From Streptococcus oralis (GTDB lineage Bacteria; Bacillota; Bacilli; Lactobacillales; Streptococcaceae): a stretch of 64,000 bases of DNA. Position numbers and translations under genes: made by a program. The stretch spans positions 12,690 to 76,689 of the forward strand of contig NZ_KQ970762.1 of the NCBI RefSeq assembly GCF_001579175.1. Reading direction: 5' to 3'. Numbering within the stretch: position 1 is the first letter of the stretch; each line of letters starts with the position of its first letter. Under the pieces are notes generated by a model. The model saw only the letters and a program-made list of their open reading frames with translations. It was not told the DNA's origin and did not search any database. Below are positions 31,392 through 39,226 of this stretch, one piece after another.

Positions 31392-31575
31392 CTTATCCCT
31401 CCCATTTCAGTTTTTACTATTATAGCACATTTTAAAGGCAATGAACAGAAGAAAATTCTTGAATTTTCAGAAAATTCTATACAGTAATATTTTCTTTAAT
31501 AATGTTACATTTATTTCTTGACTTTATAAATTAAAGTGATATCATTTAGATATCATATAACAGGAGGTCATTCTT
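31392..31575. promoter_or_regulatory. ilvD / SPFH divergent promoter region
   Basis: For the plus strand, TTGACT then a 16-bp spacer then TATCAT (about 31516-31545), followed by the inverted pair GATATCATTTAGATATC and an AGGAGGT ribosome binding site ahead of 31576. The ilvD side shows no clear promoter or leader. Confidence 0.5.
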
Positions 31576-32583
31576 ATGACTGAAAAACTCATCAACTCAA
31601 AACCAAATGGTGTATTCGCATTGATTCTCATTGAATTGACACTCGTACTTGGTATCTTTATATTTATAATGGGTGCTGGTTCGGAAAACATTTTTGGAAT
31701 TATTATCGGACTTTTATTAAGCTTAATTACAGCACTAGCTCATGCTGGTTTAAAAGTTGTCAAACCTCAGGAAGCCCTGGTTCTGACACTCTTTGGTAAC
31801 TATACAGGTACCATCAAAGAACCTGGTTTTTACTTTGTCAATCCTTTTAGCATAGCAGTCAACCCTGCAAACCACACTCGACTTGGTCAAAGTGGAGATG
31901 TTAGCACAAAATCTCCTTTTTCGGGAATGAAATCATCAAATGGCAATGATGTAAATCTTGAAATTGGCAAGAAACAGATTTCCCTCAAGGTTATGACCTT
32001 GAGCAATTCCCGTCAAAAGATTAACGATTGCTTAGGTAACCCTGTTGAAATTGGAATTGCGGTAACTTGGAGAGTTGTCGATACCGCTAAGGCAGTCTTC
32101 AACGTTGATAACTACAAGGAATATCTCTCTTTGCAGTGTGATAGCGCCCTTCGTAATATTGTCCGCATCTATCCTTACGATGTGTCTCCTAATGTAGATA
32201 CTACAGGGGATGGACAAGCAGATGAAGGAAGTCTCCGTGGTTCTAGTGAGATTGTAGCTAACCGTATTCGTGAAGAGATTCAAAGTCGCGTAGAGGACGC
32301 TGGCTTGGAAATCCTTGAAGCACGTATTACTTACCTAGCTTATGCACCAGAAATTGCTGCTGTCATGCTTCAACGTCAACAAGCATCTGCTATTATCGAT
32401 GCCCGTAAGATGATTGTAGACGGTGCTGTAGGAATGGTTGAAATGGCACTAGAACGACTCAATGAAGGGGAATTGGTAGAACTTGACGAAGAACGAAAAG
32501 CTGCCATGGTTTCAAATCTCTTAGTCGTTCTCTGTGGCAATCATGATGCACAACCAATTGTCAACGCAGGAAGTCTTTACTAA
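31576..32583 (+). CDS. SPFH (stomatin/prohibitin/band 7) domain protein
   Basis: 335 aa. Two N-terminal hydrophobic helices ([20 protein letters not shown] and [20 protein letters not shown]), then a band-7 domain from about residue 70 ([31 protein letters not shown]) with [18 protein letters not shown], and a coiled-coil part ending at the conserved helix [24 protein letters not shown] proteins form oligomeric membrane cages or scaffolds. A two-gene unit with the Arc-like protein 2 bp downstream. Function in streptococci unknown. Confidence 0.85.
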   Translation: MTEKLINSKPNGVFALILIELTLVLGIFIFIMGAGSENIFGIIIGLLLSLITALAHAGLKVVKPQEALVLTLFGNYTGTIKEPGFYFVNPFSIAVNPANHTRLGQSGDVSTKSPFSGMKSSNGNDVNLEIGKKQISLKVMTLSNSRQKINDCLGNPVEIGIAVTWRVVDTAKAVFNVDNYKEYLSLQCDSALRNIVRIYPYDVSPNVDTTGDGQADEGSLRGSSEIVANRIREEIQSRVEDAGLEILEARITYLAYAPEIAAVMLQRQQASAIIDARKMIVDGAVGMVEMALERLNEGELVELDEERKAAMVSNLLVVLCGNHDAQPIVNAGSLY

Positions 32584-32585
32584 AG

Positions 32586-32786
32586 ATGGCTGAAGCTAAA
32601 AAAAAGCAGATCCCCCTTCGACTCTCAACAAAGTTATACGCTGCACTCGCATCATGGGCAGAAGACGACTTTCGTTCAGTCAATGGGCAAATCGAATATC
32701 TCCTAACAGAATGTGTCAAACAACGAAAGAAAGATGGAAAATACGTATCAGAAACCATTGATGAACCATTTGAGATTGATATTTAA
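32586..32786 (+). CDS. Arc-like ribbon-helix-helix small protein
   Basis: 66 aa. [20 protein letters not shown] has the beta-strand and first helix of an Arc/MetJ ribbon-helix-helix fold, and [20 protein letters not shown] is the second helix with the Arc-like NxQIExLL. It starts two bases after the SPFH stop codon, so the two are co-translated. It could repress its own operon. It looks like an antitoxin but no toxin gene is beside it. Confidence 0.8.
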   Translation: MAEAKKKQIPLRLSTKLYAALASWAEDDFRSVNGQIEYLLTECVKQRKKDGKYVSETIDEPFEIDI

Positions 32787-32790
32787 CACC

Positions 32791-32826
32791 TTCTCCTGTC
32801 TGCTGAGTCGGACGGGAGAATTTTTT
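32791..32826 (+). terminator. Terminator of the SPFH/Arc unit
   Basis: TTCTCC plus GTC pairs with GAC plus GGAGAA around TGCTGAGTCG, followed by a T6 run. Confidence 0.85.
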
Positions 32827-32937
32827 CATCTTTTTTTGTCAAGTAACTTTACTTTACAAAAAAAATGTGTTATTCTAATATGGTTGATGAAAATCAGTAG
32901 ATTGAATCGAATTTAAATACCTAAAGGAGAAATCAAA

Positions 32938-33120
32938 ATGGCAGTACCTGCACGTCGCACTTCAAAAGCGAAGAAAAACAAACGTCGTACACACTACAAA
33001 GTAACAGCTCCATCTGTAAACTTTGACGAAACTACTGGAGATTACTCACGTTCTCACCGCGTATCACTTAAAGGATACTACAAAGGACGTAAAATCGCTA
33101 AAGCTGCATCAGCTGAATAA
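32938..33120 (+). CDS. rpmF: 50S ribosomal protein L32
   Basis: 60 aa, starting [20 protein letters not shown]. No zinc-ribbon cysteines, so this is the C- form. AAAGGAGAAATCAAA precedes the ATG. A promoter with TTTACT, 17 bp, then TATTCT lies about 60 bp upstream. Followed by rpmG at 15 bp. Confidence 0.97.
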
Positions 33121-33135
33121 TAGAAGGGAGATACC

Positions 33136-33285
33136 ATGCGCGTAAATATCACACTTGAACACAAAGAATCTGGTGAACGCTTGTACCTTACTTCTAAAAA
33201 CAAACGTAACACTCCAGACCGTCTTCAATTGAAGAAATACTCACCAAAACTTCGCAAACACGTTGTGTTTACAGAAGTGAAGTAA
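33136..33285 (+). CDS. rpmG: 50S ribosomal protein L33
   Basis: 49 aa, starting [20 protein letters not shown] and ending [13 protein letters not shown]. It is the cysteine-free form. AGAAGGGAGATACC precedes the ATG. It is the last conserved gene before the accessory island. No terminator of its own is obvious before the IS end at 33325. Confidence 0.97.
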
Positions 33286-33324
33286 GCATTCAATACGAAT
33301 CAATACAGAAGAAAAACGCTGATT

Positions 33325-33397
33325 TGAACTGCACCTCAAAAGTTAGACAGAAAAATCTAACTTAACTTGGGGTGTTTTATTATAATGAAATTAATTT
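33325..33397 (+). mobile_element. Solo left end of an IS861-like element
   Basis: TGAACTGCACCTCAAAAGTT matches the left inverted repeat and leader of the IS at 17057 almost base for base, down to GGTGTTTTATTAT and an ATGAAA start. The similarity then stops and no transposase follows. It is a truncated relic or recombination scar at the rpmG edge of the island. The right boundary is approximate. Confidence 0.8.
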
Positions 33398-33434
33398 TAT
33401 CGAAAGCAAAGTTAAAGGAATGGAGTAATTTTAA

Positions 33435-34397
33435 ATGGTGAACGGTCAATCAACCAATAGTTTAATGAGGCATATAAGAAATAACCATGGAATTACTATA
33501 TATGGTTCTAAACATAAAAAATATTTACTTAGAATGGGTTATTACCATGGCTATAAAGGATATCGTTTTTATAGATCTAGGCAAAATTTATTCAACTTTA
33601 GTAACTTTGATGAAATTGTAGCTATTTATAACTTTGACACCGCCTTAAAAGATTTATTATTCTCGCCTTTAGTCTCTTGTGAAACACATATTAAAAATTA
33701 TATTTTAGATGAACTGGTAAGTAATAGTGATCCAATATTTGAAGGCATATATATTAACAAATTGACCGATTGTATGCATTTTGCTTCTAATCAGAGAACG
33801 GATATGCTCAAAAAACGTTTGAATCTTCAAAAAAATGTTCATACGAGTATTCATATGAATTACAATAAAAATAAAATGGTCACTAATAAAATTAATTCGG
33901 GAGCTCAGATCCCTTTGTGGATAGTATTTGAAATTTTATCATTTGGGAAACTTGGAGATTTCGTTGAGCAAATGCATAGAGATTACCGAAAAAATGTACT
34001 TAATATACTTGGAATCTATGATGTTATGGATACCAATGCAAGTCATCTGACAAATCATATATTTATTTTAAACGAATTGAGAAATGCGATCGCACATAAT
34101 CATATTATTTTTGATACTCGTTTTAAGAAACGTAACATTAATCGAACACTATTAAATGATATGAGTTTAAAATATAGAATTTCAAATATAAGGTTTAATT
34201 CTATTGTAGATTATTTTATGCTTATAGTTATGTACTTAAAGGGATTTGGTTATTCAAAAACAGAATTAAGAAGATTAATCAGAGATTTTGAACAGATTGT
34301 GGATAATTTAGATAATGAAATTCCAAAGAGTGAATTTCATAGAATTCTTGGAACAGATATATATCGTAAAATAAATAGTATTAGTAGTTATGTGTGA
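33435..34397 (+). CDS. AbiD/AbiF-like abortive infection protein (Abi_2, HEPN)
   Basis: 320 aa. The hallmark central block IPLWIVFEILSFGKLGDFVE (160-179) and ELRNAIAHNH (215-224) fit the Abi_2 family. R216-N-A-I-A-H221 is the RX4H signature of HEPN ribonucleases. The N-terminal LLRMGYYHGYKGYRFYR and SCETHIKNYIL are also typical. Such proteins abort phage infection by RNA cleavage and some are held inactive by a small RNA. AAAGGAATGGAG precedes the ATG. Base use is much more AT-rich than the flanking core genes. A candidate ncRNA lies 53 bp past the stop codon. Confidence 0.85.
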   Translation: MVNGQSTNSLMRHIRNNHGITIYGSKHKKYLLRMGYYHGYKGYRFYRSRQNLFNFSNFDEIVAIYNFDTALKDLLFSPLVSCETHIKNYILDELVSNSDPIFEGIYINKLTDCMHFASNQRTDMLKKRLNLQKNVHTSIHMNYNKNKMVTNKINSGAQIPLWIVFEILSFGKLGDFVEQMHRDYRKNVLNILGIYDVMDTNASHLTNHIFILNELRNAIAHNHIIFDTRFKKRNINRTLLNDMSLKYRISNIRFNSIVDYFMLIVMYLKGFGYSKTELRRLIRDFEQIVDNLDNEIPKSEFHRILGTDIYRKINSISSYV

Positions 34398-34414
34398 TTT
34401 TTTATTTATTCTAC

Positions 34415-34444
34415 TTGACAAAAGCTGAGATAAAGTGATATAAT
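34415..34444 (+). promoter_or_regulatory. Promoter of the candidate small RNA
   Basis: -35 TTGACA (34415-34420), 18-bp spacer, -10 TATAAT (34439-34444), both full consensus, just after the Abi gene stop codon. No open reading frame of any size follows before the terminator. Confidence 0.8.
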
Positions 34445-34450
34445 TCCTTT

Positions 34451-34521
34451 ATTGATTGCAGTATAGATTATTAGAGACTATACTAGATGACTTCTGAATT
34501 TATTTCAGAAGTCATTTTTTT
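34451..34521 (+). ncRNA. Candidate structured small RNA, ~70 nt, next to the AbiF-like gene
   Basis: The expected transcript runs from about 34451 to the T-run at 34515-34521. Hairpin 1: AGTATAG (34460-34466) with CTATACT (34478-34484), 11-nt loop. Hairpin 2: ATGACTTCTGAA (34487-34498) with TTCAGAAGTCAT (34504-34515), a 12-bp perfect stem with a 5-nt loop followed by T7, a strong terminator. A consensus promoter ending in non-coding, self-structured sequence is the case for an RNA gene. A link to the HEPN gene is inferred from position and from the known RNA partners of AbiF-type toxins. Confidence 0.65.
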
Positions 34522-34593
34522 GTATTTTTAAAATCTTGAGTATACAATATAAGTGCACAAAAAACCTTAGATTTATTTCTATGTGCTTAGTTA

Positions 34594-34625
34594 TATAGTT
34601 GCTTAGTTTAAAACAAGCAACTATA
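34594..34625 (-). terminator. Hairpin at the end of the 158-aa gene
   Basis: TATAGTTGCTT (34594-34604) pairs with AAGCAACTATA (34615-34625), overlapping the stop codon. No clear T-run, so it may be a weak terminator or a stability hairpin. Confidence 0.5.
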
Positions 34626-35097
34626 TTACTGATACGGAACCATTTGAGCTAATTGCTCGACAACAATCTGTATAAACTTCGATAAAATCATATCCTCCAT
34701 GTAAAGCAATGCTTTTGGCTTTATCGAGCCCACCAGGTAATGTCTCTCCTCGTTTATAATGCTCAATGATTTCTCCAACTAAGTCTAGGGTGTGCGCTTC
34801 ATAAGGTGCTCCTAAATAACATTTTGCTACAAAACCTAGGAGAATTCCATTAATATCCACATCTGGGAATTCTGACTTAATTGTATTAATAATTTCATTT
34901 ACTTCTTTTTTATTATGAACATGTCCACCTGCATCTAGTTGATGAATAGCATCCATATATTCTTTAGATCGTGATTTTCTTAGAAGCCTATCTAAACTCA
35001 ATTTATCTATCTGTGGTTGTTTTAAGTTAGAAGTCATGATATGGCTTGCTTGTGTTTGTTTTTTGGATTGATATGGATTTAATATTGGTTTAGGCAT
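34621..35097 (-). CDS. Hypothetical protein, 158 aa
   Basis: Not recognised. A polar N-terminus (MPKPILNPYQSKKQTQASHI) precedes a mostly helical domain with a Gly-rich stretch, QLDAGGHVHNKKEVNEIINT, and a conserved-looking C-terminal half (GILLGFVAKCYLGAPYEAHT, LPGGLDKAKSIALHGGYDFI). No membrane segment. TAGGAGAAAAATAG precedes the ATG. It lies 147 bp downstream of the AAA ATPase gene and beyond a probable terminator, on the same strand, so it may be a separately expressed member of the island system. Confidence 0.75.
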   Translation of the reverse strand: MPKPILNPYQSKKQTQASHIMTSNLKQPQIDKLSLDRLLRKSRSKEYMDAIHQLDAGGHVHNKKEVNEIINTIKSEFPDVDINGILLGFVAKCYLGAPYEAHTLDLVGEIIEHYKRGETLPGGLDKAKSIALHGGYDFIEVYTDCCRAISSNGSVSVI

Positions 35098-35197
35098 CTA
35101 TTTTTCTCCTAATTGTGTTATAAGTTATATTTTGAAATTTAAGATTCCTTTTAATGGTACTCTCAGAATAGATCTTCATTTAAGGAATTATAAAAAT

Positions 35198-35230
35198 GGA
35201 CACGAAACTGAGATTACAGTTACCGTGTCC
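35198..35230 (-). terminator. Terminator of the Ycf46-like operon
   Basis: GGACACG (35198-35204) pairs with CGTGTCC (35224-35230), with further pairing of AACTG and CAGTT inside. On the minus strand it is followed by ATTTTTATAA. Confidence 0.65.
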
Positions 35231-35244
35231 AAATAATGAACTTA

Positions 35245-36822
35245 TTAAACAAGTACTTTTCTTGTTTTAAGTCCACTTTGTTTATGAACAAGTCCCTCTC
35301 CACCGATTGGTTTTCCAGATGCAGGAACAGCTCTTTCTTTCCCCCAATCTCTAATAGCCTCAATTTTTTCTGGGCTAGTTTGAGAGAGTGGGACTACATT
35401 ATTGAAAGCATTCATGATATTCTCTTCGTTGAGAATAAAATTGTTATTAGCGATAGCTCGGTAAGCTAAATCTCTAACTGTCGATTCTAAGTCCGCACCA
35501 GTGAAACCATCACTTATTTGAATGATATTATCAGCAAACTTTCCTTCAAATTCTAGACTTAAGTATTTTTTAAAATACAAAGCAAGTATTTCTTTACGCT
35601 CATCTGCAGTAGGTAAATCAACAAAGAATAACTCATCAAACCTTCCTCGACGGAGAAGTTCTGATGGAAGCATAGACACATCATTAGCTGTTGCAACTAC
35701 AAAAACTTGTTTTTTGCATTCTTGCATCCAGAATAAGAATTGACCAACCATACGAGTAGATACACCGCCATCATTAGCGCCTCCAGTAGCTCCTGACAGT
35801 CCTTTTTCTATTTCATCAATCCATAAAATACATGGAGATACATTCTCAGCGGTAGTTAGAGCATCTTTGAGTTGCTGTTCAGACTGACCTACATAACTTC
35901 CTTGAACCGTTGCAAAATCTAAACGATATAATGGAAGTTTCCAGTTAGCGGAAATTGATTTAGCAGATAAAGATTTTCCGCATCCAGGGACACCTACTAG
36001 GAGTATTCCTCTAGGTGGTTGCAATCCTTTCTCACGTAACATATCTTTCTTTTCGGGAGTTAGTAGTTCTTTCTTTTCATTAAGCCACTTCCTTAATCCT
36101 TCAAGTCCTCCGACATCCTTTACAGAATCATCTACAACGATTTTTTCTAGACCAGAGATATCAGAGAATAGGCGATCTTTTGCAAATCTTATCTCATCTA
36201 AATCAGATTTTCTTATGCACTTATTTGCAATCAAAGCAGCGATAACGTTCTCCGCCTCAATTCTAGTTACCCCATTGAGAGCTGCTGCAGCTTCTCGAAT
36301 ATCGGAGTTGTCCCATTCAATCTGGATATCGTTTCTATAGTCGTCAATGTATTCTTGAATTATTGAGTACATTTCCTCTTCGTTAGGTAAATCTATTTTT
36401 ACTGTCATACCTTGCCGTTGAAGTTGATTCCAAATAGGGGTGTTGGTAAAAACTATTACAACGCCTCCAGTTTCATTGGCTAGATTGACCAGTGCTAAGA
36501 CTTGTTTAGAATCGCTATTTTCATTACTAAGATCCGGAACTTCTGTCAGTACAATAGTTTGGTATTGTTTCTTTTGCATTTGGTCCGTCATGTAATCTAT
36601 TGCACCATAAATAGATTTATCATCGTTAACATTCTTACCAGAACTAAGATCATACACACCTTTGGTGAGAGTATGTACGTTGAACGGAAGTTGTAATTCT
36701 TCAGATATTTCCTTTAACATATCTAATGTTCTACTTGGCTCAATGGTATTGATAGCAATAAAAGGAATTCTTGCAAGTGAATATCTCGTAAGAAGTTCTT
36801 TGCTTTTTACTATATTGCTCAT
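35245..36822 (-). CDS. AAA+ ATPase, Ycf46-like
   Basis: 525 aa. Residues 1-215 are an N-terminal domain like that of Ycf46 (IPFIAINTIEPSRT, VVIVFTNTP). Residues 235-450 are a classical AAA+ module: Walker A GVPGCGKS (277-284), Walker B ILWIDEIEKG (332-341), sensor-1 VVATAND, arginine fingers RRGRFDE (391-397), and GFTGADLES. It ends in a flexible tail (ERAVPASGKPIGGEG). This is a complete, presumably active hexameric remodelling ATPase. Its start follows the stop codon of the 154-aa gene with no gap. Last gene of a four-gene operon. No protease domain is fused, so a partner must supply any effector activity. Confidence 0.85.
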   Translation of the reverse strand: MSNIVKSKELLTRYSLARIPFIAINTIEPSRTLDMLKEISEELQLPFNVHTLTKGVYDLSSGKNVNDDKSIYGAIDYMTDQMQKKQYQTIVLTEVPDLSNENSDSKQVLALVNLANETGGVVIVFTNTPIWNQLQRQGMTVKIDLPNEEEMYSIIQEYIDDYRNDIQIEWDNSDIREAAAALNGVTRIEAENVIAALIANKCIRKSDLDEIRFAKDRLFSDISGLEKIVVDDSVKDVGGLEGLRKWLNEKKELLTPEKKDMLREKGLQPPRGILLVGVPGCGKSLSAKSISANWKLPLYRLDFATVQGSYVGQSEQQLKDALTTAENVSPCILWIDEIEKGLSGATGGANDGGVSTRMVGQFLFWMQECKKQVFVVATANDVSMLPSELLRRGRFDELFFVDLPTADERKEILALYFKKYLSLEFEGKFADNIIQISDGFTGADLESTVRDLAYRAIANNNFILNEENIMNAFNNVVPLSQTSPEKIEAIRDWGKERAVPASGKPIGGEGLVHKQSGLKTRKVLV

Positions 36823-37287
36823 TTACTGTTCACCTTTATTTAAAAAAGAATTAATTTTATGATTTCTAATAATACTTGACATTTTCCCGCTTCGGTCCTG
36901 TTTTGCAGATTCTTCTAAAGATTTTTGCATACTATTAGCTTGTTCTATAACGAGATTTAGGTAGTGTTGTCGCTCTTTATCCGGAATTACAGGAAGATTG
37001 ATTGCTTCAGCTAAGAACGTCATTTCTTTTCTCAAAGAAAGAATTGCTTGAATAATAGCTCCCTCATATCCTTGGGATTTTAGTAAATCATTTTGAAACT
37101 TATCTGAAGCTACATTCATACGGTAATTAACAGCGTCAATTAACTTTGTAGAGAAACGTTCTGCCACACCGTATTGCCATTCGATAGTTCCAGATTTCAT
37201 CATTTTTAAAACTGTTTCATCATCATCTTTGTTTTTAAAAACAGTTAAGACGTTTACCCATTCTGCATATGTTTGTGGTTTATTCAT
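36823..37287 (-). CDS. Hypothetical helical protein, 154 aa
   Basis: Not recognised. ATG 37287 overlaps the TAA of the preceding 58-aa gene by one base (TAATG), which decides this start; the open frame continues upstream to 37338 but that part overlaps the small gene. All predicted helical: MNKPQTYAEWVNVLTVFKNK, EWQYGVAERFSTKLIDAVNY, then a long amphipathic helix and a basic tail (SIIRNHKINSFLNKGEQ). No signal peptide or membrane segment. It may bridge the ATPase and the membrane protein. Confidence 0.8.
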   Translation of the reverse strand: MNKPQTYAEWVNVLTVFKNKDDDETVLKMMKSGTIEWQYGVAERFSTKLIDAVNYRMNVASDKFQNDLLKSQGYEGAIIQAILSLRKEMTFLAEAINLPVIPDKERQHYLNLVIEQANSMQKSLEESAKQDRSGKMSSIIRNHKINSFLNKGEQ

Positions 37288-37463
37288 TATTTTTGCCGTT
37301 TCCTTCTGACTAGCAATTGTGGGGGCACAATATCCCATGAAGGGAGTCCCTCAGCAAATACGCTCATAGGTTCTTCAGTGATATCTTCTTCAGTATTAAT
37401 GCTCTTAAATGGAGTGGTGTTATTAGATGATAGCTTACTATCGCCTTTATATTTTTCATCCAT
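37287..37463 (-). CDS. 58-aa protein with C-terminal WD-PP-RR motif
   Basis: Good start: GAGGAGGTAATTGAC then ATG 37463. The product begins MDEKYKGDSKLSSNN, is polar and probably unstructured for 36 residues, then carries GLPSWDIVPPQLLVRRK (39-55) and a basic end. It overlaps the 154-aa gene by one base and starts 13 bp after the 573-aa gene, so it is a genuine operon member. The short motif after a disordered linker looks like a docking or recognition peptide. No family assigned. Confidence 0.8.
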   Translation of the reverse strand: MDEKYKGDSKLSSNNTTPFKSINTEEDITEEPMSVFAEGLPSWDIVPPQLLVRRKRQK

Positions 37464-37476
37464 GTCAATTACCTCC

Positions 37477-39198
37477 TCAAATTTTAATCTTTCTATTAGA
37501 TGATGCCAACTTGTTTACATATTGTTCAGGTCTTATTTGTTCTAGGAAATCAAGAACTTTAGTGCTTTCAGCATCTTTCTCTGCGAATTCAATTCTAAAG
37601 TCTACAATTTCAGCTAGAGTAGCTCTTATAATTTGTTCACCATTCACTCTTTTATTCTCGTATTGTTCTTCAATTTTCTTGCGATTCGTTTCAATGTTTT
37701 CAATATTAGATTTATGCTTAAGAACCATAACAATCCCTGCTATAATAGCTATTAAACCTAAGAAAATATTCCCAAAAATCATCATTAAACCGATTACTCC
37801 GATAGCTATACCACCATACAAAAGGAATTTATCAAATAAACTTGGGAAGTAGTTTGACAAAGTTTGTTCTTTTTCAGAGTCAATCTGAGAATTGAATTTT
37901 TCAATCAACTCGTTTTCGTTTTGGCCATCTGTTGATTTATCATTAAAAGTATCCACATTAATTTCAATTTCGTAAGGAATCTTCATGCGATTTTTTGCAG
38001 TAACGTCATTATAAGCGTTTGTTACCCAATCACGAGAAAGAGCCAGTGCAAATTTTTGGGTTGATATACTTGAGTGAGAAGATTCGGGTTTCATTGCTGC
38101 ATCGGTAAGCAACTGGGTGAAGTCTTTATGGGTTTCAAATGCAGTCACCTCAATATCCATGTTTTGATGAGCACGGTTGTCATCTCCTCCAAAGTCAACC
38201 ACAAACTGCTCGAATTTTTCTTGTTTTCGAAGAGCTAGTTCCTCGTTATCAAAATCAGTCACAAGTGTATCTAAAATATCATCTAATTGTTCTTTGATGC
38301 TTTCTGTAGACCCTTTTTTCTCAAAAATATCAGTTAGATAGTTTAATATTTGTTCATGGAGATGAGCACCTTCTAAAATATCCTCTAGAACAGGCCAACT
38401 ATTACTATATTTTCTTAGGTTAGGGTATAAATCTTCATCTAGTTCTCTTCTTTTTAAGTTAATGGCTTCGGACCATTGTTCTGTTTGCTGTTCAGTAAAA
38501 CCAGGTTTTTCTTCAAGTCGACTGAGCCATTCATTCATTTGACGTGAGATGACTCCTTCGGTATCAGCTCCCAAGAGTCCACTCGCAAAAGCATCTAAGA
38601 TAATTATAGAATTTCTGTCGAGATTTTCTTCATCTTGATTAGCTAGATAACGTTGAGTCCACTTAAGGCATGCGTTCTTTCTGTTAGCTCTTCTACAAAT
38701 TAAGGCAAAGAAAAGGGAGGTTTTTTCATCGTTTCGTTTAATCCCTTCCTTGACTGCTTTTTCAGCTAACTCAGGTTGATTATTTATCCATGCTGCTAAT
38801 GCAACCAAGCATGGAGCAAGCCAGTAGCCTGGAGTTGATATCATTAGTTCTTCTGTTGCAGTACTGATTGTTTCTTTTTTGACAATTCCTAAATCATCAG
38901 CTTGTAAAATCCCTGTGGTAGTACGACGAACAATATCATAATGTCCATATTTCTTCTCAATTTCCTGACGGATTTTTACGAGTCGAGTTTCAGCTTGTCC
39001 TAATCTATTAGCTTTTTGTTGGATATTCACAAATTCATGAAATTCTTGTGCTAAACTACCAATTTCATCATAAACGATTTGAAGATTTTCGTTTGCTACA
39101 TCAACTCTAGCATCAATTGTTCGTAATCCTTCATGGATAGAGCGCAAACTATTCTCGATTTCACGAAGATCAGCTTGATGTATTATTCTTTCAGCCAT
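37477..39198 (-). CDS. 573-aa membrane-anchored helical protein
   Basis: Not recognised. N-terminal coiled coil over about 1-95 (heptads in LREIENSLRSIHEGLRTIDA, then QAETRLVKIRQEIEKKYG). A helical repeat-like middle follows (WLAPCLVALAAWINNQPELA EKAVKEGIKR, FFALICRRANRKNACLKWTQ), reminiscent of TPR-type pairs. One long hydrophobic hairpin near 465-500 (YGGIAIGVIGLMMIFGNIFL then LIAIIAGIVMVL) anchors it to the membrane. A C-terminal coiled-coil region ends it. First gene of the Ycf46-like operon. AAGGGGGATATT precedes the ATG. Confidence 0.85.
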   Translation of the reverse strand: MAERIIHQADLREIENSLRSIHEGLRTIDARVDVANENLQIVYDEIGSLAQEFHEFVNIQQKANRLGQAETRLVKIRQEIEKKYGHYDIVRRTTTGILQADDLGIVKKETISTATEELMISTPGYWLAPCLVALAAWINNQPELAEKAVKEGIKRNDEKTSLFFALICRRANRKNACLKWTQRYLANQDEENLDRNSIIILDAFASGLLGADTEGVISRQMNEWLSRLEEKPGFTEQQTEQWSEAINLKRRELDEDLYPNLRKYSNSWPVLEDILEGAHLHEQILNYLTDIFEKKGSTESIKEQLDDILDTLVTDFDNEELALRKQEKFEQFVVDFGGDDNRAHQNMDIEVTAFETHKDFTQLLTDAAMKPESSHSSISTQKFALALSRDWVTNAYNDVTAKNRMKIPYEIEINVDTFNDKSTDGQNENELIEKFNSQIDSEKEQTLSNYFPSLFDKFLLYGGIAIGVIGLMMIFGNIFLGLIAIIAGIVMVLKHKSNIENIETNRKKIEEQYENKRVNGEQIIRATLAEIVDFRIEFAEKDAESTKVLDFLEQIRPEQYVNKLASSNRKIKI

Positions 39199-39226
39199 AA
39201 TATCCCCCTTGTTAATGATTTCTAAA

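Noticed and set aside
32586-32786. Type II toxin-antitoxin pair
   Set aside because: The Arc-like protein could be an antitoxin, but the neighbour is an SPFH protein and no toxin fold is present.
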